Shown: positions 34,690 to 44,535, counted from the stretch's first letter. The stretch: DNA of 64,000 nucleotides from Bacteroides intestinalis DSM 17393 (GCF_000172175.1 NZ_ABJL02000002.1:1-64000), one strand, 5' to 3'. The notes: generated by a model not told the origin, from the sequence alone. Made by a program: numbers and translations.

Positions 34690-35808
34690 TTATTTGCCTG
34701 CCATCTTATAAATCTGGCATCCGGATAACAAAAAAGCTCCGACTCCATAGACTTCGGTCATATCCCGCGTCACTTTACGCGGGTCGGCACCAATGGGCTG
34801 TACATAGCCCAGTTTACCGGTCGGTTCCACCGCATCCACCAGTGCTTGCCATCCCTTCTCTATCACCGGCATAAAGGTTGCTTTATCAAGCAGCCCCTCG
34901 TTCACCCCATAAGCAAACGCATAAACGATAAAACCGGTGGCGCTTGTTTCAGGCGACGGATAAGATGCAGGATCAAGCAAACTGGCATGCCAATACCCAT
35001 CCGGACTCTGCAAACCGGCTACACGGGTAGCCAAGGTCACAAACAAATCCTGATAAAAGGCTCGTGAGGGTTCAGTCCGGGGAAGTGTCTGCAATATTTC
35101 AGCCAATCCTCCCAGTACCCAACCGTTGCCTCGTCCCCAAAACACTTTCTCACCATTAGCTTCACGCTTGGAGAAATAACGGCAATCGCGATAAAACAGA
35201 TGTTCTTCCTTATCATACAGGTAGTCGTAACTGGCTTTGTACTCTTTGTTCAGAAAATCCAGGTACTTCTTGTCCTTGGTCAGCACATAAAGTTTGGCAT
35301 ATACAGGGGGAGCCATAAATAATGCATCACACCAGGACCAGCGATCCAAAGTCTCCAATTTACCGTAATTCAGTTCCAATGTCGTTTCAGCAGGATTATC
35401 TACCACCCAGTTGGCACGTGCCATAACGGGAGCTATCATCTTCTTATTGCCATATTTATTGTAAAGGTCGATAAAAGGCTGTCCTACGGCAATAAAATCT
35501 GCATGATACATCCACTTTCCTACTTGAAAATGATTGCGCCGCCCGATGCGGAGCAACCACTGGTAATATGAGTCATCTCCGTCTTCTTTTTCTGTCAGTT
35601 CCGCCCAATCCAGCATGCCCATGTATAGAGCGGCATGTGTCCAGTCCAGATCATCGTGCTCTGCTCCCTTGTTAGGATTGGCAATCTGCCAGTCAGCCAC
35701 CTGTTTCATAATGGATTTTATGGTAGCCTTATCAAAGTTTTGCTGCGCATCAACGGTCTGCATAACACTCGATAAGAAGAAAAATATAAAAAGAAAAAAC
35801 TTCTTCAT
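34690..35808 (-). CDS. GH105-family unsaturated uronyl hydrolase
   Basis: A 372-residue secreted protein with signal peptide MKKFFLFIFFFLSSVMQTVD. The (alpha/alpha)6 family shows DLDWTHAALYMGML, DRWSWCDALFMAPPVYAKL with the catalytic-type Asp, GRGNGWVLGGLAEIL, SPETSATGFIVYAFAYG and a late GVGAFLLSG. These enzymes remove 4,5-unsaturated galacturonate or glucuronate left by a polysaccharide lyase. No lyase gene lies in the locus. The ATG at 35808 is preferred over an in-frame one at 35832 because it starts the signal peptide. Confidence 0.85.
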   Translation of the reverse strand: MKKFFLFIFFFLSSVMQTVDAQQNFDKATIKSIMKQVADWQIANPNKGAEHDDLDWTHAALYMGMLDWAELTEKEDGDDSYYQWLLRIGRRNHFQVGKWMYHADFIAVGQPFIDLYNKYGNKKMIAPVMARANWVVDNPAETTLELNYGKLETLDRWSWCDALFMAPPVYAKLYVLTKDKKYLDFLNKEYKASYDYLYDKEEHLFYRDCRYFSKREANGEKVFWGRGNGWVLGGLAEILQTLPRTEPSRAFYQDLFVTLATRVAGLQSPDGYWHASLLDPASYPSPETSATGFIVYAFAYGVNEGLLDKATFMPVIEKGWQALVDAVEPTGKLGYVQPIGADPRKVTRDMTEVYGVGAFLLSGCQIYKMAGK

Positions 35809-35848
35809 AACATAATTATATTTAGCGTTCAAAATAAGGGTAAGATAC

Positions 35849-37297
35849 TTAAGTCAATGCATCCCAGTATTTATCCTCAACATCTACATTTTCCTCTATC
35901 TGCAGTTTGATGACGAAAGGCTCACCAGGATCTTTGACTGGCATACACACATTGTATTCGTCTCTTGAAGTTTCCACGATATCCACTTTTCGTCCTTTCT
36001 CCAATAAAATAGCTTTCTCTATCCGAGTGCCTTTGGGCATTTTTACTACTAAATTGCCGGAATAAGGAATATTAAATACAATCATATATATGGTACCGTC
36101 TTTGCTTCGGGTATAATATCCCCAATCTTGCTTGGCAAGACCGGCATAGTCACACCCATAAATACATTCACCATTTTTTTTCATCCATTTGCCAACGATA
36201 TCTGCCATTTCCAGTTCTTCCTGTCGAAAGTCACCTTCGGGTTTCGGTCCGAAGTTTATAACCAAATTCCCTCCCATAGATGTGGCATGTGCAATGCGTT
36301 GTATAGCCTCAAAAGGAGTCTTCACATAACTGAGCGTCCAATCTTTGTGATATCCCCATTGGTTTTCCGGCAAAGTCATATAGCCTTCCCAATCGTGGCG
36401 GGTAATACCAACGTCCTTCACGGGATCGGGCAAACGACGTTCATAACCCGATTCGTAATCACCCATCAGGTGACCGTTGCTGTCAAAATGCCGTTTACCA
36501 TAATCATCAGCCCGCAAACGACTGTTCACAGTGATCCCCGGTATCATCTCCTTCAACATTTTTTCGATATGGGCACTCCACCACCCGTTCTCTTTAAAGC
36601 TTGCATCCCACGTTCCGTCGAACCAGAAATCTTTCACCGTAGGATAGCGTGTGGCAAGTTCTTTTATCTGATTCTCCGCGAACTCCAGGAAACGACTGAA
36701 CGCAATGCTGTCTTCTTTACTCTTTATCGAATATCTGAAATCAGGATGGCTCCAGTCCAATATCGAATAATACAAATGTACATCAATACCTTCCGCATCG
36801 AAAGCCTTTACAAGTTCACCGATAATATCTCTCTTACCGGGAGTCTGAGCTACAGTATATTTGCTATATGCACTCGGCCACAAACAAAAGCCATCGTGAT
36901 GTTTAGTCGTTATCTTTAGATATTTTACGCCCATCCTTTTTGCCATCTGCGCCCACCGGAAAGCATCGAAATTCGTCGGATTCCACCTATCCATCAGCTT
37001 CATCCATTCCTTAGGCGTGATATTTGCCGATTTCAATAAAAAAGAAGAAGGTCCGTCGTAAAGCTTACCGTTCCATTCACCACTGGTAATGGCATAAAGC
37101 CCCCAATGAATGAAAAGCCCCAATCTATTGTCACGAAACTTCCGCATGGATGCATCCTGGCGCTTTTCTAAACGCTCAGCACCGTATTTCAGAGGAATTT
37201 CCAAATCAGCTGGCAGTGTCTTGGCAGGATCTTGTGCAGACACACCGGTTCCGAATAATAGAAAGAGAACTAATATCTTAACAAAATTGTTTCTCAT
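35849..37297 (-). CDS. GH29-family alpha-L-fucosidase (second copy)
   Basis: A 482-residue secreted enzyme with N-terminal signal (KILVLFLLFGTGVSA). GH29 core: RLGLFIHWGLYAITSGEWNG, KYLKITTKHHDGFCLWPSAY, nucleophile Asp in DFWFDGTWDASF, then NSRLRADDYGKRHFDSNGH and ESGYERRLP. A C-terminal beta-sandwich follows. It is closely similar over its whole length to the gene at 38597-40042, so the two are tandem paralogues with DUF2264 between. GH29 enzymes remove alpha-L-fucose, and some remove alpha-L-galactose. Confidence 0.9.
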   Translation of the reverse strand: MRNNFVKILVLFLLFGTGVSAQDPAKTLPADLEIPLKYGAERLEKRQDASMRKFRDNRLGLFIHWGLYAITSGEWNGKLYDGPSSFLLKSANITPKEWMKLMDRWNPTNFDAFRWAQMAKRMGVKYLKITTKHHDGFCLWPSAYSKYTVAQTPGKRDIIGELVKAFDAEGIDVHLYYSILDWSHPDFRYSIKSKEDSIAFSRFLEFAENQIKELATRYPTVKDFWFDGTWDASFKENGWWSAHIEKMLKEMIPGITVNSRLRADDYGKRHFDSNGHLMGDYESGYERRLPDPVKDVGITRHDWEGYMTLPENQWGYHKDWTLSYVKTPFEAIQRIAHATSMGGNLVINFGPKPEGDFRQEELEMADIVGKWMKKNGECIYGCDYAGLAKQDWGYYTRSKDGTIYMIVFNIPYSGNLVVKMPKGTRIEKAILLEKGRKVDIVETSRDEYNVCMPVKDPGEPFVIKLQIEENVDVEDKYWDALT

Positions 37298-37357
37298 AAA
37301 TCCAGAGTTTGTTTGAAAGATTAATAAAGGTTATTTGATAATTAATAAAGTCGAACC

Positions 37358-38584
37358 TCATAAAGCATGATCAGCCTTTACGCTCTCCCCGTTCCAGGCT
37401 TTTAACGAAGTCCATGAAGTGAAAGCTTCGTTCCAGAAAGGATCGGTTTGCGGCAAGCCCAATGCAACAAAACCGAATGTACAGAGATAAACACTTCCGG
37501 TATTGATATAAGACTCGGACATTTCAATCTGACTGCCGGCAAAACCAATGCGCAACCAACCTTGATCGTCGTAAGTACGAGGCGCGGCAAACTGGCGTTT
37601 GATAACTGCCGTCAAGGCACAACGCACCTGGGCAGGTTTGACGGACACCGGCAAGTTATGTAGCAGCGCAGCATGTCCCAAAGCATGAAATGCACCTACG
37701 CGATAAACAATGGAACGTCCGATGACAGGATAAGCACCTTCCGGTGAAATCACCCTTTCCTGTTGTGCTGCATAACGTGCAAGACGTCTCATCTGGGTGG
37801 GCAGGAAGTCGGCTCCCGGTATCCGGTGTTTATCCATGACGCGCAGTATCTCCGTCAACAGGGGATGAATGACAAAGCTGTTATAGTAATCGGCATGATA
37901 ATGGGGTCCGTCACCATAGTTTGCATCTCCTATATACCATTTATCGCGAAACATTTCCACTCCATATAACAATCGTTCGCGGTCACACTCACCTGTCAAC
38001 TCCAATAGCGTGGCTTCAATGATGGAAGCGAACAGCAACCAGTTGCTTTGGAACGGTTTGATGGAACGGGTATGCTTCAACTCGGTCAGCAGATTGTCTT
38101 GTACTTGCTTATCCAGCCTTCCCCATAACTGGGTAGGCGCCCGCAATATGCCAAGCGATAAGAAGGCGGCATCTACCAAAGGCTGATAAGGTGTCTTGAA
38201 GTCCAGATAATCAGGCGAAGCAGGGTCGACGGCATTAGCCAACCCCTTTAATGTCAGACGGATGTATCTTTCCCTTAACTTACCTTCTTCCGTATCATCA
38301 GCCCCCAACTCGAGCCACGGTGCTATTCCGCATATCGTTCTCCCGAATGCTTCTAAATGGGAAAATTTGTGACCGCGTTTACTATCCAATGATTCTTGAG
38401 GCATATTGGCCCGTAATGTTCCATTGGCAAGATTTGTCAACACAGGATCAGAGATTTTCACAAGGATACTGACCCACAATCTGCGGTCTTCCTGTCCGGT
38501 AGTCTGACGGGATTCACCTGCATAAGACATTGCGGACATTGCCAATATTAAGAAACAAAGTATTATATTTCTTTTCAGTGTCAT
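37358..38584 (-). CDS. DUF2264-family secreted protein
   Basis: A 408-residue protein with signal peptide (NIILCFLILAMSAMSYA). Conserved features of DUF2264: HLEAFGRTICGIAPWLELG near residue 75, LDFKTPYQPLVDAAFLSLGI, QSNWLLFASIIEATLL, GDGPHYHADYYNSFVIHPLL, and a late PVIGRSIVYRVGAFHALGH. The family has an (alpha/alpha)-type helical fold; I recall related proteins being linked to beta-glucuronidase activity (GH154), but cannot verify that here. It sits between the two fucosidase genes with 12- and 60-bp gaps. Confidence 0.8.
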   Translation of the reverse strand: MTLKRNIILCFLILAMSAMSYAGESRQTTGQEDRRLWVSILVKISDPVLTNLANGTLRANMPQESLDSKRGHKFSHLEAFGRTICGIAPWLELGADDTEEGKLRERYIRLTLKGLANAVDPASPDYLDFKTPYQPLVDAAFLSLGILRAPTQLWGRLDKQVQDNLLTELKHTRSIKPFQSNWLLFASIIEATLLELTGECDRERLLYGVEMFRDKWYIGDANYGDGPHYHADYYNSFVIHPLLTEILRVMDKHRIPGADFLPTQMRRLARYAAQQERVISPEGAYPVIGRSIVYRVGAFHALGHAALLHNLPVSVKPAQVRCALTAVIKRQFAAPRTYDDQGWLRIGFAGSQIEMSESYINTGSVYLCTFGFVALGLPQTDPFWNEAFTSWTSLKAWNGESVKADHAL

Positions 38585-38596
38585 AGCATTACTTTC

Positions 38597-40042
38597 TTAA
38601 GTCAGCGCATCCCGGTATTTGTCTGCCGCACTGGCGGCGTCTTCTATCTGTAGCCGGATGACGAACGGTTCCGTAGGTTGCTTCCGGGGCATGCTCACGT
38701 TATATTCATTTCGAGCGATTTCAATCACGCCTATTTCTTCACCGTCCGGCAGTTCGGCCTTTGTGATTTTAGTTCCTTTCGGCGTCTTTACCACCAATTT
38801 TTGCGAGTAGGGCGGATTGAATACCACCATATATACCTGCTTGTCCTTGCGGGTGAAGTATCCCCAGCTTTGCTTTTCCCAGCCGGCATAGTCGCATCCA
38901 TAAATGCATTCGCCGTATCGCTGCATCCACTTGCCGATGGCTTCGGCCAAGTTCTTTTCCTCGGCACGGAAGTCACCATCGGGTTGCGGGCCGAAGTTCA
39001 CCACCATGTTGCCGCCCATAGACACGGCATGTACGATGCGTTCCAACACTTCCAGTGGTGTTTTCACGTAACTGATGGACCAGTCTTTGTGATATCCCCA
39101 TTGATTTTCGGGCACAGTCATCACGGCTTCCCAGTCCCAGCGGGTCACCTTCAGATCTTTCACCGGATGGGGTAACCGCCGCTCATAGCCCGATTCATAA
39201 TCGCCCATCAGGTGCCCGTTGCTGTCGAAGTGGCGCTTGCCGTAGTCGTCAGCACGCAGGCGGCTGTTAACGGTTACTCCCGGAAGCATTTCTTTGAGCA
39301 TGCGCTCGGCATGTGCCGTCCACCAACCATTCTTCTTGATGCTGGCATCCCAAGTTCCATCAAACCAGAAGTCCTTCACTGTGGGATAGCGAGTGGCGAG
39401 TTCCTTGAGCTGATTGTCCGTAAACTCTAGGAAGCGGGCAAAGGCAACTTCATCTTCCTTCGACTTGATGTCGTAACGATAGTCCGGATTACTCCAGTCC
39501 ATCACCGAGAAGTAGAAGTGAACGTCTATTCCCTCATCATTATAAGCCTTCACCATTTCGCCTAACACGTCTCTCTTATGCGGAGTTTGCGCCACGGTAT
39601 ATCGGCTGTATTTGCTGGGCCACAGGCAGAATCCTTCGTGATGCTTGGTGGTAATTTTCACATACTTCACACCCATTTTCTTAGCCATCTTAGCCCAAGT
39701 TTTGGCATTGAACTTTTCAGGGTTCCACTGCTCCATCAGCTTCATCCATTCGTCAGCCGGTACTTTGGCCCATGATTTCAGCCATTCGGCGGCTCCGTTG
39801 TACACCTTACCGTTCCACTCTCCACCGGGAATGGCATAAAGCCCCCAGTGTATAAATGCTCCTAACCTATTATCACGAAATTTCTGCATGGCGGCATCAT
39901 GGCGTTTTCCTAAATGGTCAGCACCATATTCCAAAGGGATTTCTTGTTCGGCAGGCAGCGGTTGTCGTTGTTGCTGTTGCTGCGCAAAAGTAGTTGTCGC
40001 AAAAAGCGAGCATAGTAAGATTACTCGTAGAATTTTCTTCAT
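38597..40042 (-). CDS. GH29-family alpha-L-fucosidase (first copy)
   Basis: A 481-residue secreted enzyme with signal peptide (ILRVILLCSLFATTTFA) and a Gln-run behind it. GH29 features: RLGAFIHWGLYAIPGGEWNG, KYVKITTKHHEGFCLWPSKY, nucleophile Asp in DFWFDGTWDAS, and ESGYERRLPHPV. A C-terminal beta domain ends in KYRDALT, as in the paralogue at 35849. Codons are visibly more GC-rich than in that paralogue. First gene of the six-gene enzyme operon, with a near-match TTCCTTTG -7 element at 40066-40073. Confidence 0.9.
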   Translation of the reverse strand: MKKILRVILLCSLFATTTFAQQQQQRQPLPAEQEIPLEYGADHLGKRHDAAMQKFRDNRLGAFIHWGLYAIPGGEWNGKVYNGAAEWLKSWAKVPADEWMKLMEQWNPEKFNAKTWAKMAKKMGVKYVKITTKHHEGFCLWPSKYSRYTVAQTPHKRDVLGEMVKAYNDEGIDVHFYFSVMDWSNPDYRYDIKSKEDEVAFARFLEFTDNQLKELATRYPTVKDFWFDGTWDASIKKNGWWTAHAERMLKEMLPGVTVNSRLRADDYGKRHFDSNGHLMGDYESGYERRLPHPVKDLKVTRWDWEAVMTVPENQWGYHKDWSISYVKTPLEVLERIVHAVSMGGNMVVNFGPQPDGDFRAEEKNLAEAIGKWMQRYGECIYGCDYAGWEKQSWGYFTRKDKQVYMVVFNPPYSQKLVVKTPKGTKITKAELPDGEEIGVIEIARNEYNVSMPRKQPTEPFVIRLQIEDAASAADKYRDALT

Positions 40043-40201
40043 ACCATTACATTTAAAAGTTTATGCAAAGGAAGCGCATTCGGCGTATATTGCCTTACTT
40101 TATTTGCCATTTGTTTTATCCAAATTCCTTTTAGTAACACTTAAAAAAAACTTGGTGCATAAATGATTTAAGTTTCGCATGCTGTTCAGCATCCTGTCAG
40201 A

Positions 40202-40312
40202 GACGTACCCAAGAGGGTTCAAGTCCCTATTTGCTCCGTACCATAGTCGGATAGGGGTACTTCTAACCGAATTTGGTACGGAGTTGGTACGGACCTGATA
40301 CTGTCCGGGTAC
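40202..40312. promoter_or_regulatory. cluster of six GTAC-centred half-sites upstream of the enzyme operon
   Basis: Six GGTAC/GTACC elements fall within 108 bp (40205, 40238, 40256, 40275, 40286 and 40308). CTCCGTACC (40234) and GGTACGGAG (40275) are exact inverted repeats; GGTACGGA occurs twice 11 bp apart. The cluster is 160-270 bp upstream of the first GH29 gene. It may be an operator or a structured leader. Confidence 0.45.
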
Positions 40313-40355
40313 GAAAAGGAAACCCTTAATTCTGCCAACAAGTTACTAAATTATT

Positions 40356-40399
40356 TTTCTCCTATTGGGAAAAAATATTTCTCCTACCGGAAAATAAAA
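40356..40399. repeat. two 22-bp repeat units (TTTCTCC family)
   Basis: TTTCTCC begins at 40356 and again at 40378, exactly 22 bp apart. Each is followed after a short GC-containing centre by GG and an A-run (partial dyad). Unit 1 matches the unit at 51634 at about 16 of 22 positions. The pair lies about 315 bp upstream of the GH29 operon start. Confidence 0.7.
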
Positions 40400-40440
40400 C
40401 ACCCATTTATACCAAGTTATTTTTTAATGACTAAAGTTTT

Positions 40441-40465
40441 GTAGGCTGAAAGCCTTTCAGGCTAC
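40441..40465 (-). terminator. hairpin at the end of the hybrid sensor gene
   Basis: GTAGGCTGAAAG and CTTTCAGGCTAC form 12-bp arms with one mismatch and almost no loop. It begins 15 bp past the stop codon of the sensor gene on the minus strand and is followed there by AAAACTTTAG, a poor T-tract. Confidence 0.55.
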
Positions 40466-40479
40466 TTGCGAAACATGAA

Positions 40480-43400
40480 CTAATGATGCGCGCTTTTGTG
40501 CTTGGCGGCAAAGGCTGTAGGCGTTTCGCCGAACACTTTTTTGAAAGCATTGGTAAAGTACGCCTGGCTCTCTATTCCTATCTGCATCATTACCTCGCGC
40601 ATGGTTATGTTTTCTTCGATAATCAGCTTGGCGGCTTTACGCAGACGGCAATGCAACACGAACTCTACAACAGATTTCCCCGTCAGGCTCTTCACCTTTG
40701 CATACAACTTGCTCCGGCTCATCATCAGTTGCTCGGCTATGAGGTTGACGTCCATCTGCGACTGGTCTATGTTCTCCTCAATGAAGGCTATCAGTTGTTT
40801 GAGGAACTTGGCATCCTGCTCGTTGGAAGAGAGTTCACTACTGTCGGCATAATGGTTCTTGGCGTAGTGCTCCTTGAGTTGGTGGCGGTTCCGGAAAAGG
40901 TTGAGGATGGCAAGGTTGAGATAGGTCAGGTCTATCGGCTTCTCAAAGTATAGATCGGCTCCGGCGTCCGTTCCCTCTATTTTGCTTTCGAGACTGGTTT
41001 TGGCGGTGAGCAGGATGACAGGGATGTGCGAGGTATTCACATCGCCCTTCAGTTCGTTGCACAGTGACACGCCATCTTTGCCGGGCATCATGATATCGCT
41101 CACTATCAGATCGAAGTCCTCCTTGGCTATCAGCTTCAGTGCTTCCAATCCGTCAGCAGCCTGCATTACCCGGAATTCCTCGGACAAGGCTTCGGCAATC
41201 AGCATCCGCAGGTCGTCATTATCCTCCACTATCAATATCTTCTTCTTGATGGAAGGCACGAACTCCACTTCCATATCTTTGATGCCGGCGGGCGAGTCTT
41301 CCTCTGCAGAAGCGGTGGAACCTTCCGTTATCGTTTCTTCCGCCGCCGTGTCCTTGCACTTCACAAAATCGGATTCGCTAAAGAGGCTGCTGTCAGCAGG
41401 CAGGCTCACGATGAAGTCGGTACCCCGTTCTCTTTCACTGTAGATGGTGATGCTGCCTTTGTGCAACAGCACCAAGCTCTTGACAAGTGCCAGCCCGATG
41501 CCCGTGCCCAAGTGCGAATCCTGGTTCACCGTATTCACTTTATAGAATCGCTCGAACACACTGCTGATGGACTCGCCTGAAATACCTACGCCCGTATCTC
41601 GCACGATGATGGAAAAAACCTCGTCATTTGTCTCGCCCACCGTATAGCTGTTTTTGTACTCGGAATGGAAATCTTTCCCGCACTTCACTTCTACAAAGAT
41701 GCTTCCGTGCTCCCGGGTGTATTTGAAGGCATTGTTCAATAGGTTCATAGTGATTTTCTCCACGATGCTCCTGTCGGCGTAAAGTTCGTCGGGCAATGCC
41801 TTGTCGCAATCTACACGGAAGTCTATGTGGTGCTGTGCAGCATAGTCCATGAAGTCGTCGGCAATTTCCTGTATCATCCGGTTCACGTCTATCGGTTGCA
41901 GTTCCAGGCGCATCTTGCCGTTCTCTACCGTGCGGAAGTCCATCAATTCGTTCACTAAATTGAGCAGCCGCTGCACATTTCCGTTCAGTATGCGGTAATA
42001 GTACTCCTTCAGCCCGTCTCGGCGCAACTTATCCAAGGCTGCCAATATGAGGGAGAGCGGTGTTCGGAAGTCGTGTGATATGTTGGTGAAGAAGCGTAGC
42101 TGTGCCTGGTGTATCTGCTCCTTTTTATCTTTCTCGATGTTCTCCTGATAGAGCATCAGCTTAAGCTTTTTCTTTTCAGCGTAGTGGCGGTAAACGAGGA
42201 AGACGATGCCCAGCACGATGAGCAGGTAGAGCAGGTAGGCTATGGGACTGAGCCAAGGGGCTACTTTGCGCACGACTTTTATGATGGTAGGTTTGTCACC
42301 CCAGATGCCGTCGTTGTTGGCAGCGTACACCTCGAAGTAGTAGGTACCGGCCGGCACTTTAGGGTACATCACCGTGCGCTGCCGGGCGTTGGTGGTAATC
42401 CAGGCATCATCGTAACCCCGGAGGCGGTATCGGAAGCGGTTCTTCTCCAGAATGTGGTAATTGTCCGAAGAGAAACGGAAGCCGAAGTTCACTTGGTCGT
42501 AGTCCAGTGTAACGGTGGCAATGGAATCGCTGAGCACATAGTCGGGGCGCACGGGGCGATGGTTGATGAAGAATTCGGAAATAATGGCCTTGGGCTTGTA
42601 TGTGTTGTAGGACATTCCTTGCGGGTTGATAATGGTGAAACCGTTAGTACCCCCGAAGTAAAGCAGCCCGTCTTTGCCCTTCATGGCCGCCAACGGATAG
42701 TACACCTGTCCTTGCGTGTTTTCCTGCTTGTCAAAGTTGAGCAAGTGGTTATGGGCTATGTTATAGCAGTAAAGCCCTTGATCGGTGCCCATCCACACGT
42801 TGCCGTCGGTGTAGCAGATAGAGTAGATGGAGTAGATATCTTCCTCCATACCCTCCTTGAGCGAGGTGAAGGTGGAGGTGTTGGTATCAAACTTCACTAA
42901 CCCGTTGCCGATAGTGCCTATCCAGATGTTGCCCGCATCATCCAGGCAAAAAGTGAACAGCCCCAGATAGGTGGAGTCGTCGGGCACTATCTTCTGCACA
43001 GCGTATGTGTGGGTGTCCATGCGGTAGAGAGCTTCGTTGGTGATAGCCCAGAGGGTCTTTTCGCCCTGGCGAAGGATGTCGAACAGGAAAGCATAATTTC
43101 CGATACTGTCCAGGCTGAAGTGGGTAAAAGTCTTGCGGTTGAGGGAGAAGTAGGATATTTGGGGCACAGGATACTGATAGGCCACCCATACGCCTGAGTC
43201 TGCTTCGAGGATGGTTTTGCGTATGTTGTTCACTAACAGCGAGGTAGTATCCCGGGGGATGTTACGGTAGTTCACTACCCGGTTCTGGCCGGGGCTATAC
43301 ATATCCATTCCCTCACGGAAAGTGGATATCCAGAGGTTACGTTGGGGACCGATGACAAGAGATTTGATATTGCGGAACGAAACGTCATCATTATTGGCAA

Positions 43401-44535
43401 AGGAACTGAACGTGCGGGTGGCTTTCTCCATGCGGTTCACTCCCCCTCCCTCGGTGCCTATCCAGAGATAGCGGTCGTCTTCGGCGAAGGCACTCACAGG
43501 CACGTAGCTCAGGCCGCTGTTGCGGGTGTTGAAAGTTTGAAATATGCAGTTCTCATTCAGGTTAACGTAGCACAGCTTGCCGGAGTAGGTACCTATCCAG
43601 ATGTTGGACTGACGGTCTTCGCTTATGGTCCATACGGAATTATTGGGCAGGCTGAAGGGGTCGGTGTCCGAATGCTGATAGGCTGACAAGTGGCGGGTGA
43701 CAGGGTCCAGGATGTAGAGCCTATCGATGGTTCCGAACCATATCTTGCCGTTCTTGTCAATGTGAAAGGCACGCAACGAGTTAGCGTTGAACTCGTTCCA
43801 AGGACCATACCGGTTTTCCGTCTTGAAAGTGGAAAGGTCTATTTCGTACAGACCCTCTTTGTCTATGAAAACGCACATCTTGCCCTTGTGCGCTGCAGCG
43901 AAGCGGATGCCTTCACGGCTGGAACCGGGCAAGGTAAGGCAGTGCTCGAACTTATTTCCAGCATGGTTGAAGCGGTAAATCTTGCGGCCGATAAAGCTGT
44001 AGAGGTCCTTGTTGTAGGTGCACAAAGAGAGGTTACTGCCGGTAGGCGTCGGCTCATCGTGACAAGGGGTGATGAGTTCGCCGGTACCGACGTCGAGTAT
44101 GCTCCAGAGATTGCCATGCCTAACCCAAAGGTTATCGACTTTGTCGGTTTTCACGATAGACACGGCATCGAATATCCTCCGGAAGTGGTCGCTCACCCCG
44201 TCGTACATATAGATACCGTTGTTGGTGTTGACGTACAGATGCCCCTCGGAATCGGATGCCATGTTGTGCAGTATCCATCTTTTCGTAGAGTCCATCGAGG
44301 CAAAGTAGGAATGGTATTTCTTGTACTCGTAGCCGTCGAAACGGTAAAGTTCGTAGTCCATCATTACCCAGATGAACCCTGCGTTGTCTTGCTCAATGGC
44401 CTTTACACCGTCGTAGTAGAAGCCTCCTTCGGGCGACATGGTTCGGAACTTGTAGGCAGTGGCTTCAACAGAGGCGAAGCTGGTTATCGAACAGACCCAA
44501 AAGGCGATGAAGAAAAACAGCCGGTTATGTTTCAT
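40480..44535 (-). CDS. hybrid two-component system sensor/regulator (HTCS) of the PUL
   Basis: A 1351-residue single-chain sensor. Order: signal peptide (1-22), two-propeller periplasmic sensor of repeated reg_prop units (about 35-700; IWFGTIDRLYILD, LWIGTEGGGVNRME, IWIGTIGNGLVKFD), Y_Y_Y domain (about 705-780), membrane helix near 790-812, histidine kinase with FTNISHDFRTPLS, ATP-binding motifs NLLNNAFKYT, DTGVGISG and GTGIGLALV, receiver KILIVEDNDD with SDIMMPGKDG, and a C-terminal AraC-type HTH. HTCS proteins bind oligosaccharides in the periplasm and activate their PUL. No frame break. Confidence 0.95.
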   Translation of the reverse strand: MKHNRLFFFIAFWVCSITSFASVEATAYKFRTMSPEGGFYYDGVKAIEQDNAGFIWVMMDYELYRFDGYEYKKYHSYFASMDSTKRWILHNMASDSEGHLYVNTNNGIYMYDGVSDHFRRIFDAVSIVKTDKVDNLWVRHGNLWSILDVGTGELITPCHDEPTPTGSNLSLCTYNKDLYSFIGRKIYRFNHAGNKFEHCLTLPGSSREGIRFAAAHKGKMCVFIDKEGLYEIDLSTFKTENRYGPWNEFNANSLRAFHIDKNGKIWFGTIDRLYILDPVTRHLSAYQHSDTDPFSLPNNSVWTISEDRQSNIWIGTYSGKLCYVNLNENCIFQTFNTRNSGLSYVPVSAFAEDDRYLWIGTEGGGVNRMEKATRTFSSFANNDDVSFRNIKSLVIGPQRNLWISTFREGMDMYSPGQNRVVNYRNIPRDTTSLLVNNIRKTILEADSGVWVAYQYPVPQISYFSLNRKTFTHFSLDSIGNYAFLFDILRQGEKTLWAITNEALYRMDTHTYAVQKIVPDDSTYLGLFTFCLDDAGNIWIGTIGNGLVKFDTNTSTFTSLKEGMEEDIYSIYSICYTDGNVWMGTDQGLYCYNIAHNHLLNFDKQENTQGQVYYPLAAMKGKDGLLYFGGTNGFTIINPQGMSYNTYKPKAIISEFFINHRPVRPDYVLSDSIATVTLDYDQVNFGFRFSSDNYHILEKNRFRYRLRGYDDAWITTNARQRTVMYPKVPAGTYYFEVYAANNDGIWGDKPTIIKVVRKVAPWLSPIAYLLYLLIVLGIVFLVYRHYAEKKKLKLMLYQENIEKDKKEQIHQAQLRFFTNISHDFRTPLSLILAALDKLRRDGLKEYYYRILNGNVQRLLNLVNELMDFRTVENGKMRLELQPIDVNRMIQEIADDFMDYAAQHHIDFRVDCDKALPDELYADRSIVEKITMNLLNNAFKYTREHGSIFVEVKCGKDFHSEYKNSYTVGETNDEVFSIIVRDTGVGISGESISSVFERFYKVNTVNQDSHLGTGIGLALVKSLVLLHKGSITIYSERERGTDFIVSLPADSSLFSESDFVKCKDTAAEETITEGSTASAEEDSPAGIKDMEVEFVPSIKKKILIVEDNDDLRMLIAEALSEEFRVMQAADGLEALKLIAKEDFDLIVSDIMMPGKDGVSLCNELKGDVNTSHIPVILLTAKTSLESKIEGTDAGADLYFEKPIDLTYLNLAILNLFRNRHQLKEHYAKNHYADSSELSSNEQDAKFLKQLIAFIEENIDQSQMDVNLIAEQLMMSRSKLYAKVKSLTGKSVVEFVLHCRLRKAAKLIIEENITMREVMMQIGIESQAYFTNAFKKVFGETPTAFAAKHKSAHH

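Noticed and set aside
40208..40242. tRNA-like 3' end (T-arm GGGTTCAAGTCCC followed by GCTCCG)
   Set aside because: No anticodon arm, D-arm or matching 5' acceptor strand is found upstream. It could at most be a fragment of an old attachment site, with no integrase nearby.
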